Shown here in pieces: positions 30,089-37,738 of a DNA stretch of 64,000 nt (position 1 is its first letter; every line of letters begins with the position of its first letter). This stretch comes from Citrobacter rodentium NBRC 105723 = DSM 16636 (lineage in GTDB: Bacteria; Pseudomonadota; Gammaproteobacteria; Enterobacterales; Enterobacteriaceae): assembly GCF_021278985.1 (NCBI RefSeq), contig NZ_CP082833.1, positions 2,790,001 to 2,854,000 on the forward strand. Direction: 5' to 3'. A program made the position numbers and the translations under genes. The notes under the pieces are model-generated. The model was not told the origin of the DNA. It made no database searches and saw only the letters and a program-made list of their open reading frames with translations.

Positions 30089-30127
30089 TGGACTGACCCC
30101 GCCCCGGTAGACGATCCTGCCCTATAG
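30089..30127 (-). repeat. inverted extra copy of the element C right end
   Basis: TGGACTGACCCCGCCCCGGT continuing to GCCCTATAG is the reverse complement of the right end of element C (31319-31357). It sits one base before that element's own left end at 30129. It cuts orfB of element B. Confidence 0.9.
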
Positions 30128-30163
30128 GTGGACTGACCCCACGCCTGTAGACAAATTCTGTCC

Positions 30164-30976
30164 TCACGACGAGGCCTGTTCAAAGGCCTCCGGACTGACG
30201 CCGCCGAGGTGGCTGTGGCGCCGGGCCCGGTTGTAGAACACTTCAATGTAATCGAAGATATCCGCCCGGGCCAGAGCCCGGGTTTTGTATATTCTCTTCC
30301 TGATGCGTTCTTTTTTCAGTGAACTGAAGAACGATTCGGCCACCGCATTATCCCAGCAGTTGCCACGCCGGCTCATGCTCGGTGCCAGGTGATTGGCCCG
30401 GCAAAAGCGCTGCCAGTCGTCACTGCCGTACTGACTACCTTGATCGCTATGTACGATGACCTCGCCGTCCGGTTTTCGGCGCCAGACCGCCATCATCAGC
30501 GCGTCGAGCGCCAGTTCGCGCGAGAGAGTGGGTTTCATCGACCAGCCGACCACATTACGGGCAAAGAGATCGATAACCACCGCCAGATACAGCCAGCCCT
30601 GCCAGGTGCGGATATAAGTAATATCGGTGACCCAGACCTGGTTGGCCCGGACAACGGTGAACTGCCGCTGCACGCGATTAGGAGCAACGATTGAAGGCCT
30701 GCCAGCGATACGACGTGGCGCTTTATAGCCGCGCACGGCTTTAATCCGGTTCAGTTGCATGATCCGACCCACCCGGTTTTTACCGCAGGTTTCCCCGATT
30801 TCGTTCAGATCGCCATGAACCCGCCGGTAACCGTATACGCCTCCGCTCAGGGAATATGAGTCGCGGATAAGTATCAGCAGGCGCTGGTTATCTTTATCAC
30901 GCGCCGAGACAGGGTTATGCAGCCACGCATAGAACCCGGCCCGGGCGACATTCAGTACCCGACACATCGTCATCAC
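30164..30976 (-). CDS. IS3-family OrfB transposase domain (element C)
   Basis: OrfB carries the DDE catalytic domain: WVTDITYIRTWQGWLYLAVV (Asp), VHSDQGSQYGS (Asp) and NAVAESFFSSLKKE (Glu), preceded by the HTH_21 region GVYGYRRVHGDLNE. The first ATG of the frame is at 30976, but the frame is open upstream without a stop to the A5G run at 31048-31053. A -1 slip on that run would make the OrfAB fusion, passing through KGARLKYRFINEHRTVWGV. That fusion is the active transposase in this family. No internal lesion is seen. Confidence 0.92.
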   Translation of the reverse strand: MMTMCRVLNVARAGFYAWLHNPVSARDKDNQRLLILIRDSYSLSGGVYGYRRVHGDLNEIGETCGKNRVGRIMQLNRIKAVRGYKAPRRIAGRPSIVAPNRVQRQFTVVRANQVWVTDITYIRTWQGWLYLAVVIDLFARNVVGWSMKPTLSRELALDALMMAVWRRKPDGEVIVHSDQGSQYGSDDWQRFCRANHLAPSMSRRGNCWDNAVAESFFSSLKKERIRKRIYKTRALARADIFDYIEVFYNRARRHSHLGGVSPEAFEQASS

Positions 30977-31014
30977 ACCCCATACAGTGCGGTGCTCATT
31001 GATAAAGCGGTACT

Positions 31015-31299
31015 TCAGTCGGGCTCCCTTGCAAAGTACCGCGCGGCCTTTTTCAGGATATCCCGTTCTTCTTCGGTGCGTTTTAGCTGCGCCCGGAGTT
31101 TCAGGATCTCGCTTTTCGCTTCCAGTAAATCCCGGGCATGCTGCTCGCTGTTATCAGGTTTGATAGCCCGTAGCCACTTGTAGAGGCTGTGTGCAGAGAC
31201 GCCCAGACGGTCAGATACTTCGGCGACGGAATAACCGCGTTCCGTTATCTGACGGACGGCTTCTTCCTTAAATTCAGGTGTAAATCGTGGTGTGCCCAT
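31015..31299 (-). CDS. IS3-family OrfA (element C)
   Basis: This 94-residue protein has a transposase_8 helix-turn-helix (VAEVSDRLGVSAHSLYKWLR) and a C-terminal leucine zipper (LLEAKSEILKLRAQLKRTEE) for multimerisation. It ends KKAARYFAREPD. An AAAAAG slippery run in the DILKKAA codons (31048-31053) allows -1 frameshifting into orfB. An AGGAGCG ribosome site lies just before the ATG. Confidence 0.92.
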   Translation of the reverse strand: MGTPRFTPEFKEEAVRQITERGYSVAEVSDRLGVSAHSLYKWLRAIKPDNSEQHARDLLEAKSEILKLRAQLKRTEEERDILKKAARYFAREPD

Positions 31300-31317
31300 A
31301 CGCTCCTCCTATGCTCA

Positions 31318-31437
31318 AACTATAGGGCAGGATCGTCTACCGGGGCGGGGTCAGTCCAACTATAGGGCAGGATCGTCTACCGGGGCGGGGTCAGTCCAAC
31401 TATAGGGCAGGATCGTCTACCGGGGCGGGGTCAGTCC
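31318..31437. repeat. three perfect tandem 40-bp copies of the element C right end
   Basis: The 40-bp unit starts AACTATAGGGCAGGATCGTC and ends GGGGCGGGGTCAGTCC. It occurs at 31318-31357, 31358-31397 and 31398-31437 without a single difference. The unit contains the complete right terminal repeat of element C. A 14-bp inverted repeat (CCTATGCTCAAACT at 31308-31321 and its complement at 31439-31452) brackets the array. Confidence 0.97.
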
Positions 31438-31814
31438 AAGTTTGAGCATAGGCTGGCTTTCTTCACATTCCACCATCGTTCAGCCACGAGTTGGAAAGTA
31501 TTGATTTTAGCTTCAAGCGAACTGCGAAGTTGCTCTTGCTGATGTTCCTGTGGATCGATTTGTTTCGTAAGGAGAGAGCGAGACTCTGCTCGATAGTTTC
31601 TGGCATCGGCAAGCGTAACTGACGGGTAGGGGCCTATGCTCTTCTTCGCACGTTTCTTGGTGACAGGGCGAATGTAGCGAAACTGCCTAATTTTACTCCC
31701 GCTGGATTTGATAAGTAGCTCAAGACCATCGCCATCATAGAGAACGTAGTCCGCTTCCTTGGGTTTAGCAGATTCGATTTCTTTAACGGATAGAGGTTTG
31801 GTTTGTCTTGCCAT
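31431..31814 (-). pseudogene. CP4-57-type tyrosine integrase, N-terminal remnant
   Basis: The sequence from MARQTKPLSVKEIESAKP is the arm-DNA-binding domain (DUF4102) of a P4-family integrase. It is closest, from memory, to IntA of CP4-57, which uses ssrA as its target. It continues to AERWWNVKKASL, where the SAM-like core domain should begin, and then runs into IS sequence and stops. The whole catalytic domain is missing. Its position just downstream of the ssrA 3' end, reading away from it, is exactly that of a CP4-57-like island, which probably brought in lifA. Confidence 0.88.
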
Positions 31815-31830
31815 TCCCGGGTTTCCATAG

Positions 31831-31875
31831 TTTTAGGCACCTCAAAAACAATAAAGCTTTATGAGGTGCCTAAAA
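31831..31875. promoter_or_regulatory. 14-bp inverted repeat upstream of the integrase remnant
   Basis: TTTTAGGCACCTCA (31831-31844) and TGAGGTGCCTAAAA (31862-31875) are perfect inverted arms with a 17-bp AT-rich spacer, 17 bp before the integrase start codon. This is the place for integrase arm-type sites or an autoregulatory operator; the assignment is inference. Confidence 0.6.
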
Positions 31876-31913
31876 GGTTCGGATTTAATTAGTTCGGGAC
31901 AAACTGAGGGCAC

Positions 31914-31946
31914 AAAAAAGCCCGCAGGGCTTGCGCCATGCGGGCT
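31914..31946 (-). terminator. ssrA-type terminator
   Basis: On the minus strand AGCCCGCA, a 12-base loop and TGCGGGCT form an 8-bp stem followed by TTTTTTG. As I recall it, the same terminator lies downstream of ssrA in E. coli. Confidence 0.85.
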
Positions 31947-31992
31947 CTCAGGACTTCATCGGATGACTCTGGTAATCACCGATGGAGAATTT

Positions 31993-32028
31993 TGGTGGAG
32001 CTGGCGGGAGTTGAACCAGCGTCCGAAA
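31993..32028 (-). other. attachment site: 3' end of tmRNA gene (ssrA remnant)
   Basis: Read on the minus strand, TTTCGGACGC, T, GGTTCAACTCCCGCCAGC and TCCACCA match the 3' end of E. coli tmRNA with one difference (T for G). The sequence beyond the CCA, including the terminator, also matches the native downstream DNA. The rest of tmRNA is absent: upstream is phage DNA. This is therefore the far attachment junction of a prophage inserted into ssrA. The functional ssrA copy should lie at the other end of the prophage, outside this window. Confidence 0.9.
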
Positions 32029-32117
32029 CTTATTATCTTTTTGATTAAAAATGATTTATTAAAAAGTGACTTTGCTGCGGCTCTTTTACGGCGCTTTTTC
32101 TGTCCGTGGGTAGTCGT

Positions 32118-32999
32118 CTAGCTCATAGCATTTTTATTGGTAGGTGCTTTTACCTTAGTTGGATCATCGGTTTTAAAGACTTTCAATCGTTTACTGAAGA
32201 ACATCACTTCTGAGCCCTTATATCGATCTTGAGCACTGTAGTTTATTCCATACACTAATGATGATGCCTTATACATACCTTGGATCTCAGGAGTGTTATC
32301 GTAAGAAACAATCCACGGTGTTTTAATATCATGCTGCACTACTTTTGCAACATTAACATGGTCACTATGTTCATAATGATTGATATATAATCCCTTACCT
32401 TTTATATAATATGGCGGATCTAAATATGTTAATGATTTTTTAGGCAATTGAACAACTATTTTTTTTATGAAATCAATTGCATCCATGTTATACAAATCTA
32501 TTCTTTCACGGTTTTTTGATATTTTCTGAATCCGAGAAATTAAATCGCTCTTGTTATAACGAGCATCAAGTTTCCATTGCCCTTCTTGATTTTTACCACC
32601 AATTACACCGCCTTTTAATATTCCAGAACGATTTGTTCTATTAAGAAAAAAGGTAGAAAAACCAATTGTTAGCATATCATGGTCTCTTGGATGATTAATT
32701 ATTTCTTTCTGTTTGAACCACTCATCCATTGTGACTTCAGTATCCTCAATTAAAGCACATAAATGATCTGCATTATTTAATACACTGTGCCAAAAAGCAT
32801 AAACTGAGATATTAATATCATTAAGAATGATTTTTTCAGCTACATTTAAGTGTAACAGCTTCAGCGCTAAACCAGCACCCCCAGCATATGGCTCTGCATA
32901 ATGTATAGGCGAAAGCTTATTATCTTCAATAATCCGAAGCATGAAATTAGAAAGCTTGCCTTTGCCGCCAGGATAACGAAGTGGGGTGTTAAAACGCAT
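32118..32999 (-). CDS. D12-class N6-adenine DNA methyltransferase (Dam-like)
   Basis: This 293-residue protein methylates adenine in a specific DNA site. The family layout is clear: N-terminal PLRYPGGKGKL, AdoMet motif I YAEPYAGGAGLAL (about residues 34-46) and catalytic motif IV DPPYY at residues 194-198, followed by the NHYEHSDHVNVA block. It is the prophage gene nearest the attachment site and is AT-rich compared with the phage backbone, which marks it as cargo. A strong terminator (33038) separates it from the OLD-like gene, so it probably has its own promoter. A link with that gene, as modification partner or as a separate epigenetic regulator, is inference. Confidence 0.92.
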   Translation of the reverse strand: MRFNTPLRYPGGKGKLSNFMLRIIEDNKLSPIHYAEPYAGGAGLALKLLHLNVAEKIILNDINISVYAFWHSVLNNADHLCALIEDTEVTMDEWFKQKEIINHPRDHDMLTIGFSTFFLNRTNRSGILKGGVIGGKNQEGQWKLDARYNKSDLISRIQKISKNRERIDLYNMDAIDFIKKIVVQLPKKSLTYLDPPYYIKGKGLYINHYEHSDHVNVAKVVQHDIKTPWIVSYDNTPEIQGMYKASSLVYGINYSAQDRYKGSEVMFFSKRLKVFKTDDPTKVKAPTNKNAMS

Positions 33000-33037
33000 A
33001 TGATACCTCTAAATGTCAAGTCTAAAGTATATCAAAA

Positions 33038-33070
33038 AAAGGGCTTTATGGCCATCATATAAAGCCCTTT
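33038..33070 (-). terminator. strong intrinsic terminator after the OLD-like gene
   Basis: AAAGGGCTTTAT and ATAAAGCCCTTT make a perfect 12-bp stem. On the minus strand it is followed by a run of T residues, 8 bp past the OLD-like stop; it may work in both directions. Confidence 0.9.
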
Positions 33071-33078
33071 TCAATCAA

Positions 33079-34866
33079 TTAGTTGCCAGACAGATACGAA
33101 GTGATGGTAGCAGAGTCAACGCCATGTCCATTTGTCATAATAATTTTAAGGTTTTTGATTAATTCATGCTTGAAATTATCGGATTCTACGGGGTGTTTCT
33201 CGACCCAATATCGATAAGGATTATCTTTAACTCGCCCTTTTACTTGTGCTAGGAACTCAGGCGTATGGACAAAATCTTTAAATAGTTTTCTAACCACTCC
33301 GCCATGGTTTTTGTTTGATTTTTTATAATTCTCTATAGAATTTAGTAAATCAATAGGATAGTTACTTATTTTTAATGTTGTAATTATGTCTTTTGTTATT
33401 TTCATAAATACTGCTTTTGTAAATCTATTTTTATTGTTCCAATATATATCGTCTGGAGGTAAGTTATATAAGAATTCAAAAATCATTTGATCTGGGGGAA
33501 GAATGCCTGGAAGCAAGCATAAGCTTCTCTCTTTTTTCGCTTTTTTAGCATTGTCACTGTTATCGAGAGCAACATCACCGTCTAAGACAACTAGGCTTTT
33601 GTTAGTAAACTCAGGGACTTTTCTAGCCATTAAATCTAGGATAGCAGTACAACTAATATTTATGTTTCCTAATGGATTCAATATTCTGTTTATTCTTCTA
33701 TCAATTATCAATTGTTTGAAAAAATCGAAGCCTTCTTTATCTTCAAAATATACGTTGGCTTTTGGAAGGCTAATCTCATCATTTATTTTTACAGTTTCAA
33801 CATGCAAATCAGCATTGATATCGGCCCATGATAGATTGTCTTTTGTTTTAATATCACCATAAGTATCTGTCAGATATATTGTTTTAAATCCGTTGGCATC
33901 TTGTTTGGAACGATTGAAAATATCTTCTATTATTAATGGTGAGTGAGAAGTCATGATTATTTGCAAGTCATATTTTTTAGCTGCTTTAGCTAGAATGTCA
34001 ATTAATTCTAACTGAGCAGCAGGGAAAAGACCTGCGTCCGCTTCATCAATTAATAAAATACCTCCATGATAATCGTCATAAAGTTCTTTTAGCCTTTTAA
34101 AGGAAAATATTGCTTGAATTAATTGTCCAACATTATCCTCACCAACAGAGACTGATTGATGGTCGTAATTATCGCCGTGTACGACCATTGAATCGATCGT
34201 CCCTTTCGTGGCTGTTACTGAGCACCCATTATTCTTAAGTAAGAGTTGATTGCTCATTATTCTTATATCATCTGCGTTTTCATTGATATACTGAACATCC
34301 CTTGTTGAGTAATCAGTCCGTAGAGTAATAGGGAGAAGTCTTGCTAAGCTTAGAAAAATAACTGGATGAGTGACGTTTCTACTTTGGTTTTTCCCCGGTA
34401 TGGAATCATTGCCCCTGACTATTGGCCTTGATTTATCCCTGTCACTGGAGCTGTATAGACCCAATGTTAGCTTTTCAAGATGTTTGTTAGATGCACCATC
34501 ATAAACACTAATCCTGACTTCCATTGAACCTGCAGTATCAAATTGTTCTGAAAGTCTAAAATGTTCACTGAAAGCTGACTTGAAGGTGCCATTAGTTAAT
34601 GTCTTATATTGTGTTAAATCAACCTCGGGGTTCTTAGACAGATCTTTTGTAAAACTAAAAATTTGGGCGATAATACCAAGAATTGTCGATTTAGATGTGC
34701 CGTTTTTACCACAAATAACAGTTAGTCGCGAACCAAATTCTATATTTATATTTTTTAGTCCTCGAAATTTTACAACGTTTATTTTTTTTAGTTTGGTTAT
34801 TGGATTTGCCATGTTTGTACCTTGTTCCATGAAATGGCCACAAATTGCGGCCAATAATTCAGACAT
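33079..34866 (-). CDS. OLD-like ATPase with TOPRIM nuclease motifs (predicted defence protein)
   Basis: This is an SMC/RecF-type ATPase joined to a TOPRIM-like domain, as in OLD-family nucleases. In the 595-residue reading the Walker A motif is GKNGTSKST (53-61) and the ABC-like signature is near SVGEDN (240). The Walker B is LLIDEADAG (271-279), with the switch histidine in TSHSP (308). The TOPRIM residues would be Glu375 (VYFEDKEG) and Asp429/Asp431 (VVLDGD). The ATG at 34812 (MANPITK) has an AAGG ribosome site and is the better start (577 residues); 34866 is the longest frame, beginning 3 bp after the integrase stop codon. Low GC and position between int and attachment site suggest a cargo defence gene. 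Its trigger and substrate are unknown. Confidence 0.85.
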   Translation of the reverse strand: MSELLAAICGHFMEQGTNMANPITKLKKINVVKFRGLKNINIEFGSRLTVICGKNGTSKSTILGIIAQIFSFTKDLSKNPEVDLTQYKTLTNGTFKSAFSEHFRLSEQFDTAGSMEVRISVYDGASNKHLEKLTLGLYSSSDRDKSRPIVRGNDSIPGKNQSRNVTHPVIFLSLARLLPITLRTDYSTRDVQYINENADDIRIMSNQLLLKNNGCSVTATKGTIDSMVVHGDNYDHQSVSVGEDNVGQLIQAIFSFKRLKELYDDYHGGILLIDEADAGLFPAAQLELIDILAKAAKKYDLQIIMTSHSPLIIEDIFNRSKQDANGFKTIYLTDTYGDIKTKDNLSWADINADLHVETVKINDEISLPKANVYFEDKEGFDFFKQLIIDRRINRILNPLGNINISCTAILDLMARKVPEFTNKSLVVLDGDVALDNSDNAKKAKKERSLCLLPGILPPDQMIFEFLYNLPPDDIYWNNKNRFTKAVFMKITKDIITTLKISNYPIDLLNSIENYKKSNKNHGGVVRKLFKDFVHTPEFLAQVKGRVKDNPYRYWVEKHPVESDNFKHELIKNLKIIMTNGHGVDSATITSYLSGN

Positions 34867-34869
34867 GGA

Positions 34870-36036
34870 TTATATTTTTATCTTCTTCAGGCTTGTTTGT
34901 CCATCATATTCCTTCAGATATGAGCCGTAGTGACGGAAAAGCATCTCTGGGCCTTTATGTCCCATTTGAGTCGCAAGCCAGAACAAGTTTGTTCCCCGGC
35001 TGATATGGCATGTGGCGAATGTATGTCTAGTCTGATATGGGTTTCTGTACCGAATACCAGCCTTTCGCAATGTCGGCACCCATGCCTTTTTTCTAATTGC
35101 ATCAGCACTTGCCCACGGCTTATTGGTCTTTGGATCCTCAAAGACAGTAGCGCCCTTCATGAACGTGAACGGTTTCTGATTTATCAGAGCCGACATTGCT
35201 TCATCTGTGAGTTCAACTTTACGGGTACCTGCTTTTGTCTTGGTCCCTTTGATCACACCAACAACACTGGCGCTCTGGATATGGGCAGTCTTCCCTACAA
35301 AGTCGATATCACGCCAACGAAGAGCACACAATTCGGAACTACGCAGCCCTGTTTGTATCGCGAACCGGAAAAGATTCTCCCACTGCTTATTGCCAGTAGC
35401 AGAGAGCAAAGCATCAACTTCTGCTGGTGATAGCGGATCAACCACATAACTACTTTCTGCCTCTGATTTATCACTTTGGTATCGTGAGGCTGTTACCAGA
35501 GATACAGGGTTAATCTGAAGCACACCATCTGTCACTGCTTCATCCAATGCAGAACGCAGGAATGACAACTGGTTTCGGATGGTCTTCAATGTCGTTTTCT
35601 GGTTCTGGATCCATGTCTTCAATGCAGCCGGCGTCAACTCACTTGCAGGATAAATATGAAGTGATGACAATGCGCTTCGGCATTTCTTGTACCCGCCTAT
35701 TGTCGAAGGGGAAAGCTTCCTCGTTTCGCAGATCACCAGATACTCATCCAGATACATCTTCACCGTTTTTCCTGCGGCAGCGTTTCCGAAAATTTTTAAT
35801 CGGGTAGAACGGGGAAAGTATTCCGCGTAAACAAACGTTCCCCTTTCGATCTTGTTATGGATTTCGCCGAGTGTGCGCTCGGCGTATTTGATATTTTTAG
35901 GGGTTACGTCCAGATTAGAAAGAGGCTCACGGCATTTCACCCCTTTATATGTAAAAGTAATATTGATGGTTTGACCGTTGCGATGTTTCCTGATGGTTAC
36001 GCCGCGCGGGAGTTTAGGCGATTCTGTCTGGCCCAT
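34870..36036 (-). CDS. int: phage tyrosine integrase
   Basis: This 388-residue tyrosine recombinase is expected to integrate and excise the prophage at ssrA. The N-terminus (PKLPRGVTIRKHRNGQTINI) is a DUF3596-type arm-binding domain. A SAM-like core-binding domain lies at about 90-180, and the catalytic domain follows with Arg232 (TGLRSSELCALRW), Arg337 and His338 (YQTRHTF), His360 (MGHKG) and a nucleophile Tyr370 (FRHYGSY). The first position of the usual H-x-x-R box is Tyr, as in several relatives. It overlaps the excisionase start by 40 bp and is followed directly by the OLD-like gene. Confidence 0.95.
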   Translation of the reverse strand: MGQTESPKLPRGVTIRKHRNGQTINITFTYKGVKCREPLSNLDVTPKNIKYAERTLGEIHNKIERGTFVYAEYFPRSTRLKIFGNAAAGKTVKMYLDEYLVICETRKLSPSTIGGYKKCRSALSSLHIYPASELTPAALKTWIQNQKTTLKTIRNQLSFLRSALDEAVTDGVLQINPVSLVTASRYQSDKSEAESSYVVDPLSPAEVDALLSATGNKQWENLFRFAIQTGLRSSELCALRWRDIDFVGKTAHIQSASVVGVIKGTKTKAGTRKVELTDEAMSALINQKPFTFMKGATVFEDPKTNKPWASADAIRKKAWVPTLRKAGIRYRNPYQTRHTFATCHISRGTNLFWLATQMGHKGPEMLFRHYGSYLKEYDGQTSLKKIKI

Positions 36037-36203
36037 TTTGCAACCTCACTAAGATCTATCCATCTCTCCTTAACGCCTTCGACTTTCAGCACCTGAACCC
36101 CTTCACGCCACACACCGCGCTGTACGCGCTTGTTGATCGCATCAGGAGTTTCGCCTGTCTCTTTGCAATAAGTTGAGATGGGAACACAATCGAGGCTCAG
36201 CAT
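35997..36203 (-). CDS. xis: excisionase
   Basis: This basic protein of 68 residues begins MLSLDCVPISTYCKETG, a winged-helix excisionase pattern in which a short helix-turn-helix recognises the attachment arms. The segment ETPDAINKRVQRGVWREG is the recognition region. The start at 36203 follows a GGAG ribosome site with 7-base spacing; a start 4 codons upstream is possible. The end overlaps the integrase start by 40 bp, typical of coupled xis-int. The protein helps Int direct excision. Confidence 0.85.
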   Translation of the reverse strand: MLSLDCVPISTYCKETGETPDAINKRVQRGVWREGVQVLKVEGVKERWIDLSEVAKWARQNRLNSRAA

Positions 36204-36245
36204 AAATTTCTCCATTGCCCGGCTGCACCCGGGCTATTAGGGGTA

Positions 36246-36813
36246 TTATTCGGCGCTGGCGGGCAATAGTCGCTGCCAGATTGCCGATACATATTTCACC
36301 TGGTGGTGGGCATCGGCCAGTGCGTTGTGGGCTACACCATCAAATGGCATATCGCGCTTTGGATCGAAACCAAGCTGTTTGCCGAGCAGCACCATGGTGC
36401 TGCACGTCGCTGTCGTTCCAGAATTGCCACGGGCAGGTTTGGCCGGCGCGTTCATAGGCTGAACGCAAAATAACGTTGTCGAAATTGGCGCCATTGCCCC
36501 AGACTTTCAGATAACGCGGTTTGTCAGAGTTACGGCTAATAAATGACCTAAGCTCGGAGAGCGCTTCGGCGATGTTCTTAGTGTCGTCGGTACAAATAGC
36601 AGCGCGAGCTTCCGCTGATTGCTTCAGCCACCACAGGATCGTGTCACCGTCAGGGGTAGCACCCTGATCCATGGCGCTGGCGAGGTTGACGGCCACATAG
36701 AACTCGGCGCCCAGCTCACCGCTTTTCGGGTCGAAAAACACAGCGCCGATCGCGACAATTGGCGCAGCAGGCTTATTACCCATCGTTTCTAGGTCGATCA
36801 TAAGGTGGTTCAT
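36246..36813 (-). pseudogene. DnaQ-like 3'-5' exonuclease, frameshifted
   Basis: The gene begins MNHLMIDLETMGNKPAAPIV, the Exo I motif with D-x-E of the DEDD exonuclease superfamily found in lambdoid early regions. The first frame reads to FWNDSDV and then goes astray; the second frame carries the remainder, GKQLGFDPKRDMPFDGVAHN and ALADAHHQVKYVSAIWQ, which contains Exo III. Relatives read D-V-R-T at the junction, so one extra A near 36397 explains the shift. It could be a real mutation or a sequence error. As written, the product lacks the third catalytic motif. It lies in the leftward early operon, overlapping the next gene upstream by one base. Confidence 0.85.
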
Positions 36814-37010
36814 TACATGTGCTCCAAATCTGATGGTTTAAAAGAATGCCAGTAACCCTCTTCGCGAGTCTCTGTTCTGGTCTTGCCGCAGCCATTACAC
36901 CCATAGTGGAAAATAATAGTTGGCTGCAGTCCGTTAAGAGATTGATATGGGTGAAGCTCTTTCTTGAACAGCACCCATTTATGAAGCCCGAAAAAACAGC
37001 GGATCTTCAT
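36813..37010 (-). CDS. small phage protein with a Cys-x2-Cys pair
   Basis: This 65-residue protein of unknown function begins MKIRCFFGLHKWVLFKKELH and contains YGCNGCGKTRTE, a C-x2-C knuckle that could help bind zinc. It overlaps both neighbours by a few bases, so it belongs to the tightly packed leftward operon. I do not recognise a named family. Confidence 0.7.
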   Translation of the reverse strand: MKIRCFFGLHKWVLFKKELHPYQSLNGLQPTIIFHYGCNGCGKTRTETREEGYWHSFKPSDLEHM

Positions 37011-37738
37011 GCTGCATGCTCCTGCTTAGTCCCTATACGATGACGCGCGACCTGAAATATTGAGGTGTCTTTCTCAATGCCAATAAAGCAGCGCCCGACA
37101 CGCAGGCAGGCGACTCCTGCGGTACCGCTTCCCATTGTGAAATCCAGCACCGTATCGCCGGGGTTGCTGTAGGTCTCGATCAGGTACTGAACCAGCGCCA
37201 GCGGCTTCTGGGTGGGATGGAAATTACCGGTTTGCTTGTCACTCGAGAAAAACTGCACATCGCGCGGGTACCGGCTGGTTGAGTCATACTTAGTCAGCGT
37301 CAGCGCTTTGCCGTAGCACTCCGAATTGACGGTTTTGCGCTTCGATGTTCTGCGCGCATGACCATGGGTAAACTGCGGGTTGTATGTCGGCTGGCGACGA
37401 TAAAACACCTCTATATTTTCATGGGCACGCAACGGCTGTTTTTTGGCATTAAGGAAGCCGGTGGCGTTGCCTTTTTCCCAAATCCACTCGGATCGCCAGT
37501 CCGCCAGGTTGCTGCCGACCAGCACCGCGGTAAACGGTTGAGCCGAAAACAGGACAATTGCCGCTGACGGCTTGGCGATGCGGTACAGTTCATGCCACAT
37601 CACCTCGAGGTCAAGCACCGAATCCCAGCAGCACTGCGTGGTACCGTAGGGAATATCCGCACACACCATGTCTACGGAACCGCTGGCAATCGTCGGAAAA
37701 ACATCGAAGCAGTCGGCGTTATGCAGGGTAATGCTCAT
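37007..37738 (-). CDS. phage DNA methyltransferase (N4-cytosine/N6-adenine type)
   Basis: This 243-residue beta-class methyltransferase begins MSITLHNADCFDVFPTIASG. The catalytic motif is D-I-P-Y at residues 28-31, a variant of D-P-P-Y, and the AdoMet site is DFTMGSGTAGVACLRVG with FIGIEKD near the C-terminus. FHPTQKPLALVQYLIE is the conserved block before motif I. Such solitary phage methylases can protect phage DNA from host restriction. It overlaps the genes on both sides by 4 bp. The target sequence cannot be read from the protein. Confidence 0.9.
   Translation of the reverse strand: MSITLHNADCFDVFPTIASGSVDMVCADIPYGTTQCCWDSVLDLEVMWHELYRIAKPSAAIVLFSAQPFTAVLVGSNLADWRSEWIWEKGNATGFLNAKKQPLRAHENIEVFYRRQPTYNPQFTHGHARRTSKRKTVNSECYGKALTLTKYDSTSRYPRDVQFFSSDKQTGNFHPTQKPLALVQYLIETYSNPGDTVLDFTMGSGTAGVACLRVGRCFIGIEKDTSIFQVARHRIGTKQEHAA

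Larger units (their letters stand above)
30129..31357 (-). mobile_element. IS3-family element C, apparently complete
   Basis: The left end TGGACTGACCCCACGCCTGT and the right end TGGACTGACCCCGCCCCGGT (read inward) are imperfect inverted repeats. Between them lie orfA and orfB on the minus strand in the overlapping -1 arrangement typical of the family. The right-end region is present three times in tandem at 31318-31437, so the outer boundary could equally be 31397 or 31437. No simple target duplication can be defined for that reason. Confidence 0.85.

Noticed and set aside
29230..30246. 338-residue intact transposase
   Set aside because: The first 50 or so residues are an out-of-frame reading of another IS and of its end copy. 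The native gene is truncated.
31318..31437. CRISPR-like array
   Set aside because: The repeats are contiguous with no spacers and match an IS end.
31993..32028. Functional tmRNA gene
   Set aside because: Only the last 36 bases are present and upstream sequence is phage DNA. No tag-peptide reading or 5' half is found.
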